A stretch of DNA of 64,000 nt from Hyphomonadaceae bacterium (lineage in GTDB: Bacteria > Pseudomonadota > Alphaproteobacteria > Caulobacterales > Hyphomonadaceae), in assembly GCA_024743315.1 (NCBI GenBank), contig JANSWU010000003.1, positions 434,001 to 498,000 of the forward strand, read 5' to 3'. The translations under genes were made by a program, and so were the position numbers. How positions within the stretch are numbered: position 1 is the stretch's first letter; the number at the start of each line of letters is the position of its first letter. This document shows positions 54,499 through 63,753 of this stretch, one piece after another. The notes under the pieces are model-generated. The model worked only from the letters and a program-made list of their open reading frames with translations, made no database searches and was not told where the DNA came from.

Positions 54499-54552
54499 AA
54501 GACTCTCTGAAGCTAATTCGATCGCTGGAAATGGCGGCGTTTCGCGTTCAGG

Positions 54553-57141
54553 TCAATAAATGTCCTCGTCAATATCCTCAACAATCACATCCGACTCGAT
54601 CAGTTCACCGGTCTCAGGATCAAATTGCGGCTCAGTCTGAACCGGGCTCTGTCCGAAGATCGAATTGTCTCCGGTGCCCGACAGGCTAAGATTTGAATTG
54701 TCCGCAAAGACTCGTCCCGGCTCAGTGCCGGGGCGGAACGCTTCGAGGATGATCTCTTCGCTATCAAATGTTGGCAGGCCACCGGTTCGGGCATCGACTG
54801 AGACCAGGCGAACGCCAGGTGGGATCCGGAAAGGGATCGGGGCTTCGTCAGCTAAAGCGCGCTCCATGAACTCTGTGAAGATGACCCCTGCCACCGAGCC
54901 ACCACCTTCGCCCTCACCCAGGGTGCGCGGTGTATCAAAGCCGGTCCAAATACCAACCACCAAGTCTGGTGAGAAGCCGAAGAATAGCGCATCGACATAA
55001 TCATTGGTCGTGCCGGTCTTACCCGCCAACGGTTTGCCAATGCGGTTGGCGCGGCGACCTGTACCGCGATCAATCACGCCTTCGAGCATGTGCACAATCT
55101 GATAGGCGATAATCGGATCGACCAATTGCTTGCGATCATCCGGAAGCATGGGCGGACCACCGCCTTCCCAGGAGTCGGCGACGCAGTTTTCGCACTCGCG
55201 TTGGTCATGCTTGTAAAGCGTCACCCCGCGGCGATCCTGGACCCGGTCGAGCAGGGTTGGTGTGACTTCCTTGCCGCCATTCACGAAGGCGGCATAGGCT
55301 TTGGCAAGACGCCAGGGCGAGGTTTCGCCAGACCCCAGTGACATGGCAGGGTACGGTGGCAGATTGTCGTAAACACCGAAGCGTTCGGCGAATTCGGACA
55401 CCGCTTCCATGCCAATGTCGGTCGCAACCCGCGCCGTGACCTGGTTGTAGGACTTTTCCAGCGCCACCCGCATGGTGACTTCGCCATAGCTCAGGCCTTC
55501 CGCATAGTTTTCCGGTTTCCAGACTTCGCCCGTATTCTCGTCATAATAGACATAGGGTGAGTCCAGGATACGAACCGATGGCGTGTAACCGCGCTCCAGC
55601 GCTGCGCCATATACGAACGGCTTGAAGGAGGAGCCTGGCTGGCGGCGCGCTTGGGTGACGCGATTGAACGGGCTCTTGAAGAAGGAATAGCCGCCCATCA
55701 TGGCCAGCACACGTCCGGTATGTGGATCGAGGGCCACAATGGCCCCTTCAAGTTCCGGGATTTGTTTCAACTGAGCCTGTCCAACCGGAACCATGATCGG
55801 CTCCACCGGTATTTGGATCGTGTCATCATCGGCGCGCACACCTTCGCGCGTCGAGGTGCTCTCCTCCGGGCTCAAGGCCTGACGGCTGACCTCCGCGAGA
55901 ACAACATCGCCGGCGCGCAAGCCGGTTTGTGAACCGCCGCGGACATAAGTGTTGGCCCATTCAACATCTTCGGCCGGGATACCAATCTTGGCCCCGTCGC
56001 CGAGCAACAATTCTGCGCCTTGATCCGAAGCGCTGAGCACCATTGCGCGCTCCCAGCTGCCATATCCGCTCGGTAGGGTCACGCCATTCAACAGCTCGAG
56101 CACATCGTCGGCCTTCGGATCAATCGCTGTGATCGGTCCGCGATAATTGTATCGGCGGTCATAGGTTTCGAGGCCGATCTGAAGCGCTTCCTGTGCTGCG
56201 AGTTGCAGCTTGGTGTCGATCGTGGTGCGGATGGATAGCCCACCCTGCTCCAGCTCTTCTTCGCCATAAAGATCGATGAGCTGGCGCCGAAGTTCCTGAA
56301 CGAAATAGGTAGCAGCGGCATATTCAGGGCCGTACAGGCGACGCTTCGTATTCAGCGGCATTGCTCGCGCTTCGTCGGCTTCCTCTTGGGTGATATAGCC
56401 ATTGGCGACCATCCGCCCGAGCACATAATTGCGACGTCCGAGCACGCCTTCCGGATCATTATAGGGGTTCGATTGACCGGGCGCTTTTGGCAGGGAGGCC
56501 AGGACCGCGGCTTCGGACAAGTTGAGCTCGGGCAGCGACTTATTGAAATAGTTCAAGGCCGCAGACCCGACCCCATAGGACCGGCCACCTAGATAGATCT
56601 CGTTCAAATAGAGCTCGAGAATGTGCTCTTTGCTGAACGCCTTCTCCATGCGCTGCGCGACAATCGCTTCCTTGGCCTTGCGGACAATTGTCTGATCGCG
56701 CGTCAGGAGCATGTTCTTGGCGACCTGCTGGGTGATGGTTGAGCCACCCTGAAGCCCGCCACTGCCGGTAATCCGATTGCGCACCGAATTGATCACCCCG
56801 CGCGTCATCCCAAGATAATCGAGCCCGCCATGGGTGAAGAATTTCTTGTCTTCAGCCGAGACAAAGGCGTGGATGACGTGCTCGGGGATCGCTTCATACG
56901 GAATGAAGACCCGGTGCTCATCAGCAAACTCGTAGATCAGCGTCCCATCGCCCGCGTGCACGCGCGACGTCACTGGCGGGTTATATTCGGCCAGTTTCTC
57001 GACTGAGGGCACGGTCCGCCCCAGCGCCGCCATCCAGACCATGAAGGCGATGATGGCAAGGATCCCGAGAACGATCCCGGTCAGCACCGTGAATGCCAGG
57101 AATTTCCAGGTAAAGACGCGTTGTTTGATTGCGGCCCACAT
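54553..57141 (-). CDS. Bifunctional penicillin-binding protein 1A
   Basis: An 862-residue class A PBP. One transmembrane helix (near residues 17-42) is followed by the glycosyltransferase domain with EDKKFFTHGGLD, GGSTITQQVAKN and KAKEAIVAQRMEKAFSK, then an oligonucleotide-binding-like insert, then the transpeptidase domain with the serine in PGSSFKPFVYG (SxxK), SYNQ (SxN) and KTGTTNDYVDA. It polymerises and cross-links peptidoglycan in the periplasm. The start is uncertain: ATG 57141 or GTG 57156, and neither has a good ribosome site. It lies between amiC and prfB, the usual alphaproteobacterial order. Confidence 0.96.
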   Translation of the reverse strand: MWAAIKQRVFTWKFLAFTVLTGIVLGILAIIAFMVWMAALGRTVPSVEKLAEYNPPVTSRVHAGDGTLIYEFADEHRVFIPYEAIPEHVIHAFVSAEDKKFFTHGGLDYLGMTRGVINSVRNRITGSGGLQGGSTITQQVAKNMLLTRDQTIVRKAKEAIVAQRMEKAFSKEHILELYLNEIYLGGRSYGVGSAALNYFNKSLPELNLSEAAVLASLPKAPGQSNPYNDPEGVLGRRNYVLGRMVANGYITQEEADEARAMPLNTKRRLYGPEYAAATYFVQELRRQLIDLYGEEELEQGGLSIRTTIDTKLQLAAQEALQIGLETYDRRYNYRGPITAIDPKADDVLELLNGVTLPSGYGSWERAMVLSASDQGAELLLGDGAKIGIPAEDVEWANTYVRGGSQTGLRAGDVVLAEVSRQALSPEESTSTREGVRADDDTIQIPVEPIMVPVGQAQLKQIPELEGAIVALDPHTGRVLAMMGGYSFFKSPFNRVTQARRQPGSSFKPFVYGAALERGYTPSVRILDSPYVYYDENTGEVWKPENYAEGLSYGEVTMRVALEKSYNQVTARVATDIGMEAVSEFAERFGVYDNLPPYPAMSLGSGETSPWRLAKAYAAFVNGGKEVTPTLLDRVQDRRGVTLYKHDQRECENCVADSWEGGGPPMLPDDRKQLVDPIIAYQIVHMLEGVIDRGTGRRANRIGKPLAGKTGTTNDYVDALFFGFSPDLVVGIWTGFDTPRTLGEGEGGGSVAGVIFTEFMERALADEAPIPFRIPPGVRLVSVDARTGGLPTFDSEEIILEAFRPGTEPGRVFADNSNLSLSGTGDNSIFGQSPVQTEPQFDPETGELIESDVIVEDIDEDIY

Positions 57142-57235
57142 TGCTTCGTCTCTCACACACTCTTTCTCACGCGTGCTGATTCCACGCTTTCAGGGCGAGA
57201 CTAAGGCGGTTCTGCACCGGCGCAAAGGCACAGGT

Positions 57236-58504
57236 TCAGTTCGTTGCAATTAATAAATCTTGGCGATCAAAATAGGCATCGATCGCGCGCTTGATGGCAG
57301 CGGCCGACTTGCGCCGCCCGCGCTCTGTCTTCAAGCGTTTTGCATCATCCTTATTGGTCAGGAATCCGATCTCGATCAGCACGGCAGGCACGTCCGGTGC
57401 GAGGAGAACGAACAAGTTCTGACGCCGATGCGTATTGCGCAAGAGCGGCCCGGCCTGTCCGAGTTCCGGGACAAGGAATTCGGCGAAGATAGCCGAATTG
57501 GATTTGGTCTCGCGAACCGTCAAATCCTGCAAAATGTCGGAGACTTCTTCTGATGTGCCATCCTCGATCGGGAGATTCCAACCAAACTTCTTGGCCGTGC
57601 CCTCAATCCGGGCTTCGCCGCGCGTCGAAAGCGTATAGACTGACGCGCCTTTTACGGTCGGCGCGCCGGCGGCATCGGCATGCACAGAAATAAACAGGTC
57701 TGCACCCCAGTTTCGCGCCTTGGTGACCCGGTCCTCGTGTTCGACATAAACATCCGTCTCACGGGTCAACCGCACGACATAGCGCGGATCCTGCTCAATC
57801 ATGTCTTTCAGTTTCAGCGAGGTTTTCAGGACAATCTCACTCTCCTTACCGCCAATGACCGCCAGGGCCCCTGGATCGCGTCCACCATGCCCTGGATCGA
57901 TCACAATCACGCGGCGTTGACGCGCTGCCATATTGATCAGCGCGCCAAACCCGGCGGGTTTGGATGATGGGCTCTCCGGGAGATCTGCCATGGCAGGCTC
58001 CGTTTCAGCCAAGACCGGTGGATTGAGGAGATCGGCCTCAGCCCGCGCATAGCGTTCGGCTTCGAAGCGCGCAAATCTCTGCGCATCGCGGCGCGCCGCG
58101 CTTTGAAAGCGGGCTTCAGATACGCCTGACAGATCAAGAATATATCGATACAGCCGTTCGGTGCCGCTCGGGGGTAGATCAATCTCTCGCATCACCATCA
58201 TTGGGCGATCAAGCTCGAACACGATCCGATCGGTTTCCAGCACATAGGCTGAAATCCCGCCTGTCGGTTCGGCGAAGAACGGCGCATGCGTCAAGCGAAA
58301 GTCCGCGGGAACCATTTCAATGACAAGGCCCGCCTCTTCTGTATCCCTGAGAAAGATATCTGGCCGCATTGGCGACTCGGACGTGATCGTGATCCGCGTA
58401 AACTCGCCATCGCCCGCGACGCCGACAGATTGCACCTGCGCCCAGCCGGCTGCCGACAGGGTCATTGCGAAGATCAAAACAAGAAGAGCTTTTACCCGAT
58501 TCAT
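57236..58504 (-). CDS. amiC: N-acetylmuramoyl-L-alanine amidase (AmiC type)
   Basis: A 422-residue periplasmic amidase. The signal peptide (KALLVLIFAMTLSAAGWAQ) is followed by an AMIN domain (about 25-130), a linker, and an amidase_3 domain from about 195: VIVIDPGHGGRDPGALA with the first zinc His, KESEIVLKTSLKL with the Glu, LFISVHADA with another His, and VPAVLIEIGFLTN with the catalytic Glu. It cleaves the stem peptide from glycan during cell division. The ATG at 58504 gives a normal signal peptide; a GTG at 58531 is possible. Confidence 0.95.
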   Translation of the reverse strand: MNRVKALLVLIFAMTLSAAGWAQVQSVGVAGDGEFTRITITSESPMRPDIFLRDTEEAGLVIEMVPADFRLTHAPFFAEPTGGISAYVLETDRIVFELDRPMMVMREIDLPPSGTERLYRYILDLSGVSEARFQSAARRDAQRFARFEAERYARAEADLLNPPVLAETEPAMADLPESPSSKPAGFGALINMAARQRRVIVIDPGHGGRDPGALAVIGGKESEIVLKTSLKLKDMIEQDPRYVVRLTRETDVYVEHEDRVTKARNWGADLFISVHADAAGAPTVKGASVYTLSTRGEARIEGTAKKFGWNLPIEDGTSEEVSDILQDLTVRETKSNSAIFAEFLVPELGQAGPLLRNTHRRQNLFVLLAPDVPAVLIEIGFLTNKDDAKRLKTERGRRKSAAAIKRAIDAYFDRQDLLIATN

Positions 58505-58632
58505 CCACTGGTTTCGCTTTTTCGGCGCCACCCCAGCGCTTTATTATCTGACCGTTTCTATTTTGTGTACTCGCATGGTGATGAACGCGAGATGATGCTT
58601 CAATTCTGCAAACTCGTCATCCAGGAACAGAA

Positions 58633-59100
58633 ATGTCACCTCAAAGTCCGAATCAGATCCTTATTTTCAGGCGGTTATCATGGTCTCTACTGGCAACCTT
58701 ATGCCTTTGCGGCGCCGCGACGGCAGAACGTCAGTCGCTTACTATCTATAATGATGCCTCAGACGATGCCTATTTGGATTTGGGTCAACCTGGCAGCATT
58801 GGGGACAAAATCCTTTGGCGGTCCGAAATGCAGACTTTTGAAGGCGATCCGGTTGGCCTCGGGTCGGGGCATTGCAGCCGACTAGATACAGATGGCAACT
58901 TCTTCTGCTCGTTTATCATCAACCTCGATGATCGCGGCACGATTGCAGGCCAAGGTGTCCAGCGCACCGAGCCGACACCCTCCGTGTTCCCAATCACGGG
59001 CGGCACCGGCGCATTCGAAGGAATTGTGGGGGAAATGACCTCTTATCCGGTGGAACAACGAGCGCGTTTTGTTTATGAAATCAATTATCGCCTGCCCTAA
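58633..59100 (+). CDS. Small exported protein, allene-oxide-cyclase-like barrel
   Basis: A 155-residue exported protein with a signal peptide ending near GAATAE and AGGAAC upstream of the ATG. The mature part has the order seen in dirigent/allene oxide cyclase-like barrels: GDKILWRSEM, VGLGSGHCSRLD, a second Cys in NFFCSFIINLDD, RGTIAGQGVQ, and FPITGGTGAFEGIVGEM. The two Cys could pair. Function unknown; the fold assignment rests on the GTI...GGTGAF pattern. Confidence 0.7.
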   Translation: MSPQSPNQILIFRRLSWSLLATLCLCGAATAERQSLTIYNDASDDAYLDLGQPGSIGDKILWRSEMQTFEGDPVGLGSGHCSRLDTDGNFFCSFIINLDDRGTIAGQGVQRTEPTPSVFPITGGTGAFEGIVGEMTSYPVEQRARFVYEINYRLP

Positions 59101-59480
59101 ACACTTCTTTACCCTCTACAATCTAAGCATAGACAATGCCTCGACTTGATTGTTTTCGAGACATAAATCTTCCGCATGCCCGCATTTTGGGTCTTTTAAT
59201 TCGAGGCCAAAGCATGCATGTAGGTGATACACCCAGAAATGGGTCGCAACAGAATCCCCGAAAGGCGGGTGAACAGGCCTAACCCCCTGCACCATCGCCG
59301 AGACCGGAACGGATAATATGAGCTTACAGGCCGCAAAAACTGGACCCGTGCGCCGCTCTTATGAGAGAGCTGGCCAGGCCGGTGCGCTGCCTGTCCCTAA
59401 CAACACATTCACTGGCGCGTTTCGCCATCGTCCGCACCGATTGCGGGCCTTAGCGCCGCCAGACTGCAAGGCAGCACCAC
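59101..59480 (+). other. Long non-coding region upstream of rne (probable leader RNA)
   Basis: 380 bases without a convincing gene; short ORFs (for example 59318-59566, overlapping the rne start) lack homology and a ribosome site. A hairpin ACCCA-GAAA-TGGGT with a GNRA loop lies at 59231-59244, followed by CCCG/CGGG-type pairing near 59256-59269. RNase E in other bacteria controls its own mRNA through its 5' leader, so a structured leader is plausible here. I could not identify a promoter. Confidence 0.4.
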
Positions 59481-62090
59481 ATGAGCAAATTAATGCTGAT
59501 CGACGCGGTCCACCAGGAAGAGACCCGTGTCGCCCTCGTCAACAAAGGACGTGTCGAGGACTTTGATTTTGAAACCACAGGCAGCGAACAATTAAGAGGC
59601 AATATCTATCTCGCGAAAGTCACGCGCGTAGAACCCTCCCTGCAAGCCTGTTTCGTTGAATATGGCGGCAATCGCCACGGCTTTTTGGCCTTCAGCGAGA
59701 TACACCCGGACTATTATCAATTGCCGCAAGCCGATCGCGAAGCGCTGCTTGAAGAAGCCGCGCGTGAAGCTGAACAGGCGGCTGACGAAGATCCGGATGA
59801 TGACGATGATGACTCAGACGCCGATGATGATGACACTGACGTCGAAAATGATGCCGATACGGATGAGGATGACGAGTCCGAGGACGACGAGACCGATGAT
59901 GACGAAACCAGCAGCGAATTGGATGTCATAGACGCGGACGCCGAAGAGTCTGATGCCGATGACTCAGACGATGAGTCTGACGACAAAGCCAAGAAACCGC
60001 GCGCCAAGTCCGAACGGCGCCGCCGTAGCGCCCGCAAGTCGCGCGGCACCTCGATCACGCGTCGCTACAAGATCCAGGAAGTTATCCGGCGTCGGCAGGT
60101 CCTCCTGGTCCAGGTGGTCAAAGAGGAACGCGGCAATAAAGGCGCAGCCCTGACCACGTATCTGTCTCTCGCCGGACGCTATTCCGTCTTGATGCCGAAC
60201 ACCCCACGCGGCGGCGGCATTTCCCGAAAAATCCCGAACGGCAATGATCGCAAACGCCTGAAAGCTGTGATGGATGATCTGCAAGTGCCAAAAGGCATGG
60301 GCCTGATTGTCCGTACCGCGGGCGCCAAGCGGACAAAATCAGAAATCCGACGCGATTATGATTACCTGCAAAAGCTCTGGGCCAAGATCCGCAGCAAGAC
60401 GCTGGAATCAGTTGCACCGGAATTGATCCATGAAGAAGGCGGACTGGTTCATCGCGCCATGCGCGACATGTTTGACCGTGAGATTGAGGAAGTCGTCGTC
60501 CAGGGCGACCGCGCTTACCGCGAAGCCAAGGATCTCGCCAAAACCCTGATGCCGACCCAGGCGAAAAAGGTGAAACGCTGGACCGCTGCCGCACCACTGT
60601 TCGTTAAAGAGGGCGTCGAGGATCAGCTCGATTCGATCTTCTCACCGACCGTTCAAATGAAATCCGGCGGATATCTGGTTATCAACCAGACCGAAGCTTT
60701 GGTGGCGATTGATGTGAACTCGGGCAAATCCACGCGCGAACGAAACATTGAGCAGACCGCCCTGCACACCAATCTCGAAGCGGCGGAAGAAGCTTGTCGT
60801 CAAATGCGCCTGCGCGATCTGGCTGGTCTGGTCGTCATCGACTTTATCGATATGGACGAGAACAAGAATAACCGCGCCGTCGAGAAGAAGATGAAAGAGG
60901 CGTTGAAACTCGACCGCGCGCGCGTTCAGAACAATCGTATTTCGCAATTCGGTCTGATGGAAATCTCGCGCCAACGCCGCCGCGCGGGCGTACTGCAAGC
61001 CACGTCAGCCAAGTGTGAAGCCTGTGATGGAACTGGGCGCCGGCGCTCGATTCCATCCGCGGCGTTGCAGCTCTTGCGGGCGATCGAAGCCCGCGCTGCG
61101 GGTGGCGGCTTGAAAGGTATGACGGTCACCGCGCCAACCGATGTCGCGCTCTATCTGCTCAACTCCAAACGCGATCAGATTTCCGAGATTGAAGAAGAAG
61201 TCGGATACACAATCGCCATCCAATCGTCTGGGACGATGATCCCAGGCGATTTCAAAATCGATGTTGAGAAAAGCTCGAGTGGCCGCCGACGCCGACAAAA
61301 GTTCAATCGTGAAGACTTCCTGCAAGGGGATGAGGACGATCATCTCCTGCCAGATTCAGAAGAAGACGAAGACGAGGACGAAAGCGAAAACGAAACCGCT
61401 TCGGCGGCTGATGAGTCCAGCGACGAGTCTGGTGGCAAGCGCAAACGTCGTCGCCGCGGCCGGCGCGGCGGTCGCCGTCGTCGCAAAGACTCGGACACCA
61501 TGGATCCCGGTGCACCACCGAGCGATGGCGGTGCCCTGCTCGATGGTCTTGCGGTTTCAATTTCCAATCTGCTCGGTGATGAACCTGACGAGCTGCCATC
61601 TGCACGCGAGGGTGGCCTCGAGGCGAAGCCGGTTGCCATGCCAGAGGCCAAAACCGAATCTGAGACCGAAACCAAGGCAACTTCAGACGCGTCCTCTGAT
61701 ACAGAAGCGAATAATGAGGACCAACCGAAAGACGGCAAGAAACGTCGACGGCGTCGACGTCGCAAACGCCGCGGCGATGATGCGGCAGCAAATGCGGACG
61801 TAGAGACTGAAACCGGCGACAAAACCAAGTCCGAGGATGACCAGCCAGCTGCCGAACCGGCAGACGACGCGCCCGTTAGTGCTCCAGAACCAGAGCCCGC
61901 CGAAGCAGAGGCGCCTGCTCCGGTCGAAGAGGAACCGGTCGAGCCGGACCCCGTCCCGGCCGCAGAGCCTGAGCCGACGCCAGAACCGGTCCTCGTCTCG
62001 GAAACAAATGAGACCCCGATCGCGACTGAGCCCGTGCTTGAAACCAGCGAAGCGCCAAAGAAAAAGAAACGAGGTTGGTGGTCGCGTTAA
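59481..62090 (+). CDS. rne: Ribonuclease E
   Basis: An 869-residue RNase E, the main endonuclease of mRNA decay and rRNA/tRNA processing. The S1 domain is split by an Asp/Glu-rich insert (about residues 100-170) and a basic stretch (about 173-195), as known in alphaproteobacteria. The catalytic core has AIDVNSGKSTRERN and IDFIDMDENKNNRAVEKKM; the zinc-link is CEACDGTGRRRS. The C-terminal 250 residues are disordered, with two arginine blocks (KRKRRRRGRRGGRRRRK and KKRRRRRRRKRRG) for RNA and an end KKKKRGWWSR. That end matches the PNPase-binding GWW motif described in Caulobacter, so a degradosome with PNPase is likely. Confidence 0.97.
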   Translation: MSKLMLIDAVHQEETRVALVNKGRVEDFDFETTGSEQLRGNIYLAKVTRVEPSLQACFVEYGGNRHGFLAFSEIHPDYYQLPQADREALLEEAAREAEQAADEDPDDDDDDSDADDDDTDVENDADTDEDDESEDDETDDDETSSELDVIDADAEESDADDSDDESDDKAKKPRAKSERRRRSARKSRGTSITRRYKIQEVIRRRQVLLVQVVKEERGNKGAALTTYLSLAGRYSVLMPNTPRGGGISRKIPNGNDRKRLKAVMDDLQVPKGMGLIVRTAGAKRTKSEIRRDYDYLQKLWAKIRSKTLESVAPELIHEEGGLVHRAMRDMFDREIEEVVVQGDRAYREAKDLAKTLMPTQAKKVKRWTAAAPLFVKEGVEDQLDSIFSPTVQMKSGGYLVINQTEALVAIDVNSGKSTRERNIEQTALHTNLEAAEEACRQMRLRDLAGLVVIDFIDMDENKNNRAVEKKMKEALKLDRARVQNNRISQFGLMEISRQRRRAGVLQATSAKCEACDGTGRRRSIPSAALQLLRAIEARAAGGGLKGMTVTAPTDVALYLLNSKRDQISEIEEEVGYTIAIQSSGTMIPGDFKIDVEKSSSGRRRRQKFNREDFLQGDEDDHLLPDSEEDEDEDESENETASAADESSDESGGKRKRRRRGRRGGRRRRKDSDTMDPGAPPSDGGALLDGLAVSISNLLGDEPDELPSAREGGLEAKPVAMPEAKTESETETKATSDASSDTEANNEDQPKDGKKRRRRRRRKRRGDDAAANADVETETGDKTKSEDDQPAAEPADDAPVSAPEPEPAEAEAPAPVEEEPVEPDPVPAAEPEPTPEPVLVSETNETPIATEPVLETSEAPKKKKRGWWSR

Positions 62091-62099
62091 CGGATCGCC

Positions 62100-62135
62100 C
62101 CGCCCCAGCTCATAAAAAATCTTGACCTGGGGCGG
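62100..62135 (+). terminator. Hairpin after rne (possible terminator)
   Basis: A perfect nine-pair stem CCGCCCCAG (62100-62108)/CTGGGGCGG (62127-62135) with an 18-base, A-rich loop lies ten bases after the rne stop codon. No T run follows, so it may be an mRNA-stabilising or pausing hairpin rather than an intrinsic terminator. Confidence 0.45.
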
Positions 62136-62149
62136 CAAAGACCATATCT

Positions 62150-62527
62150 GCGCGCCTGACACGTAAGCGAACCACGACGAGTTGCATTGCAGCTGTCAGT
62201 ACCGGGGGAGCCCAACTGTCTTCACTTTCAATATCGGTTTCAGGCCGATCTTGCTTTGCGAGGATACTTGGATGACTCATCCCCTGAAGGGCGCTTGCCC
62301 CCCTATTCCAGTTCCCTTGATCAAGCGCATCGATGTCGCGTTTGACACCACCACTGTGCACAGGACTTTTGCCAAGGACGCTGATTATATGGCGGCCGTG
62401 GCTGAACTTATAAGGCCGTAGCGGGCCACTTGCCCGCCCATTTCCGACTGAGCCGGATGCGCGCCTGAAGCCCGCATCTGACCCTGACCTTTCAAGGCGT
62501 TACGCCTCGTTTCGGAACCTGCAGCCA
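62150..62527 (+). promoter_or_regulatory. Structured leader of the decarboxylase gene (speF-class candidate)
   Basis: About 380 bases between rne and the decarboxylase. It contains ATCGG/CCGAT (62233-62237/62245-62249) before the leader ORF, GCGGGC-CACTT-GCCCGC (62421-62437) starting at the leader stop codon, GATGCG/CGCATC (62456-62461/62473-62478), and AGGCG-TTA-CGCCT (62495-62507) just before the weak GGAA ribosome site. A long RNA leader, the speF motif (Rfam RF00518), is known upstream of alphaproteobacterial ornithine decarboxylase genes. I infer that this is a member or relative but have not matched the consensus. Confidence 0.5.
62272..62421 (+). CDS. 49-codon leader ORF upstream of the decarboxylase
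   Basis: ATG at 62272 follows GAGGA (62260-62264) by seven bases, a better ribosome site than that of the decarboxylase itself. The peptide begins MTHPLKGACPPIPVPLIKR and ends YMAAVAELIRP; it is Pro-rich early (CPPIPVP), and polyproline-like runs are known to slow ribosomes. The TAG stop overlaps the first base of a GCGGGC/GCCCGC hairpin. I infer a regulatory leader peptide whose translation state controls the downstream gene, in the manner of the enterobacterial SpeFL peptide, though the sequence is unlike SpeFL. Confidence 0.5.
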   Translation: MTHPLKGACPPIPVPLIKRIDVAFDTTTVHRTFAKDADYMAAVAELIRP

Positions 62528-63715
62528 ATGTTCAATTCACAAAGCTCGCGCCTCGCGCAACCCACCACGCTCCCAGACTTTGACCGCCCGTTCGGTCTGC
62601 CCGCCTTCAACTCGATCGGCGAAGCGATCTCATCCTATGACGGCGATGATGCCATCTATGTTCTCTATCCCAAGCGGATTGAGGCCGCGGCCGACCTGTT
62701 TCTCAAACGATTTCCCGGCAAAGTCCTGTATGCAGTTAAAGCCAACCCGCATCCGGCGGTGCTGAAGATCCTCTGGGCGAGCGGCATTCGCGGATTTGAC
62801 GTCGCCTCGATCCGCGAAATCGATCTCGTCAAATCGGTCTGCCCAGACGCTGAGATGTTCCTGATGCACCCGGTCAAATCCCGGCGCACCATCCGCCATG
62901 CCTATGCGGCTGGTATTCGTCATTTCGCCTTCGATTGCGCGGCCGAGCTAGGCAAGATCCTGGTTGAAACCGACGATGCCGAGGATCTGCATCTGCACCT
63001 GCGCCTGGCTCTGCCGAAAGGCGGGTCAGCCAGCATGCCCTTGGACGGCAAATATGGCGCGAATTACAATGACTCGGTTGAGCTGCTGCGCTCGGCTCGA
63101 TCTGTTGCAGCCAAACTCGGCGTTTGCTTCCATGTCGGCAGCCAGTGCATGGACCCGGCCGACTATATTAAAGCCCTGTCTTATGTGCACGGCTTGCTGG
63201 AGACGGCTGACATCCGCATTGACAGCGTCGATGTTGGTGGCGGATTCCCGGTTGCCTATCCGGGCCTGACTCCTCCACCGATGCAGGACTATTTTGCGCG
63301 GATTGAGAAAGGCCTGAAGATTTTTGGCTTCGGCGATCTCGAAATCATTGGCGAACCGGGTCGGGCGCTGTGCGGTGAAGGTGGTTCGACCTTAGCGCGC
63401 GTCGAGCTGCGCAAAGGCAAGGATCTGTACCTAAACGAAGGCTCTTATGGTTCCTTGTTCGATGCCGCGCAATGCGCTTGGAAGTATCCGGTCAAACTGC
63501 ACCGGGACGGTCAAGCAAGCGACACCTCGACCGGATATCGGTTCTTTGGGCCAACCTGTGACAGCCTCGATGCCATGGCGGGTCCTTTCGACCTTCCGAG
63601 TGATGTTCATGAGGGCGACTGGATCGAGATCTGTCACCTCGGGGCCTATGGTCAGGCACTCGCCACCGACTTTAATGGCTTCCAGTCAGACACCACAGTC
63701 GCCATCCTTGGCTGA
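62528..63715 (+). CDS. Ornithine/lysine decarboxylase (alanine-racemase fold)
   Basis: A 395-residue fold-type III PLP decarboxylase making putrescine or cadaverine. The PLP Lys is in YAVKANPHP, DVASIREIDLVK follows, the Gly-rich phosphate loop is DVGGGFP, EPGRALCGEG follows, and the active-site Cys is in FFGPTCDSLD. The length and the ...GPTCDS... motif fit the eukaryote-like ornithine decarboxylases of alphaproteobacteria; preference between ornithine and lysine cannot be decided. The ribosome site is weak (GGAA), and the gene lies behind a structured leader with a short ORF, so translation is probably controlled. Confidence 0.93.
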   Translation: MFNSQSSRLAQPTTLPDFDRPFGLPAFNSIGEAISSYDGDDAIYVLYPKRIEAAADLFLKRFPGKVLYAVKANPHPAVLKILWASGIRGFDVASIREIDLVKSVCPDAEMFLMHPVKSRRTIRHAYAAGIRHFAFDCAAELGKILVETDDAEDLHLHLRLALPKGGSASMPLDGKYGANYNDSVELLRSARSVAAKLGVCFHVGSQCMDPADYIKALSYVHGLLETADIRIDSVDVGGGFPVAYPGLTPPPMQDYFARIEKGLKIFGFGDLEIIGEPGRALCGEGGSTLARVELRKGKDLYLNEGSYGSLFDAAQCAWKYPVKLHRDGQASDTSTGYRFFGPTCDSLDAMAGPFDLPSDVHEGDWIEICHLGAYGQALATDFNGFQSDTTVAILG

Positions 63716-63753
63716 TTGGAACGATCAAAAATTCAGCTTGAGTTGAATGTTTG

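Noticed and set aside
59318-59566. An 82-codon ORF across the rne start
   Set aside because: It overlaps the RNase E start out of frame, with no homology and no clear ribosome site.
59779-59990. Dense GAT/GAC/GAA repeats looking like a tandem repeat
   Set aside because: These are codons of the acidic S1 insert of RNase E, a coding low-complexity region and not a separate repeat element.
59717-60058. A poly-Ser minus-strand ORF
   Set aside because: It is the antisense reading of the Asp/Glu-rich insert in RNase E. Repeated GAT/GAC codons give Ser runs in reverse.
62182-62271. An upstream extension of the 49-codon leader ORF (to 62182)
   Set aside because: There is no ribosome site at the upstream start. 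The ATG at 62272 has GAGGA seven bases before it.
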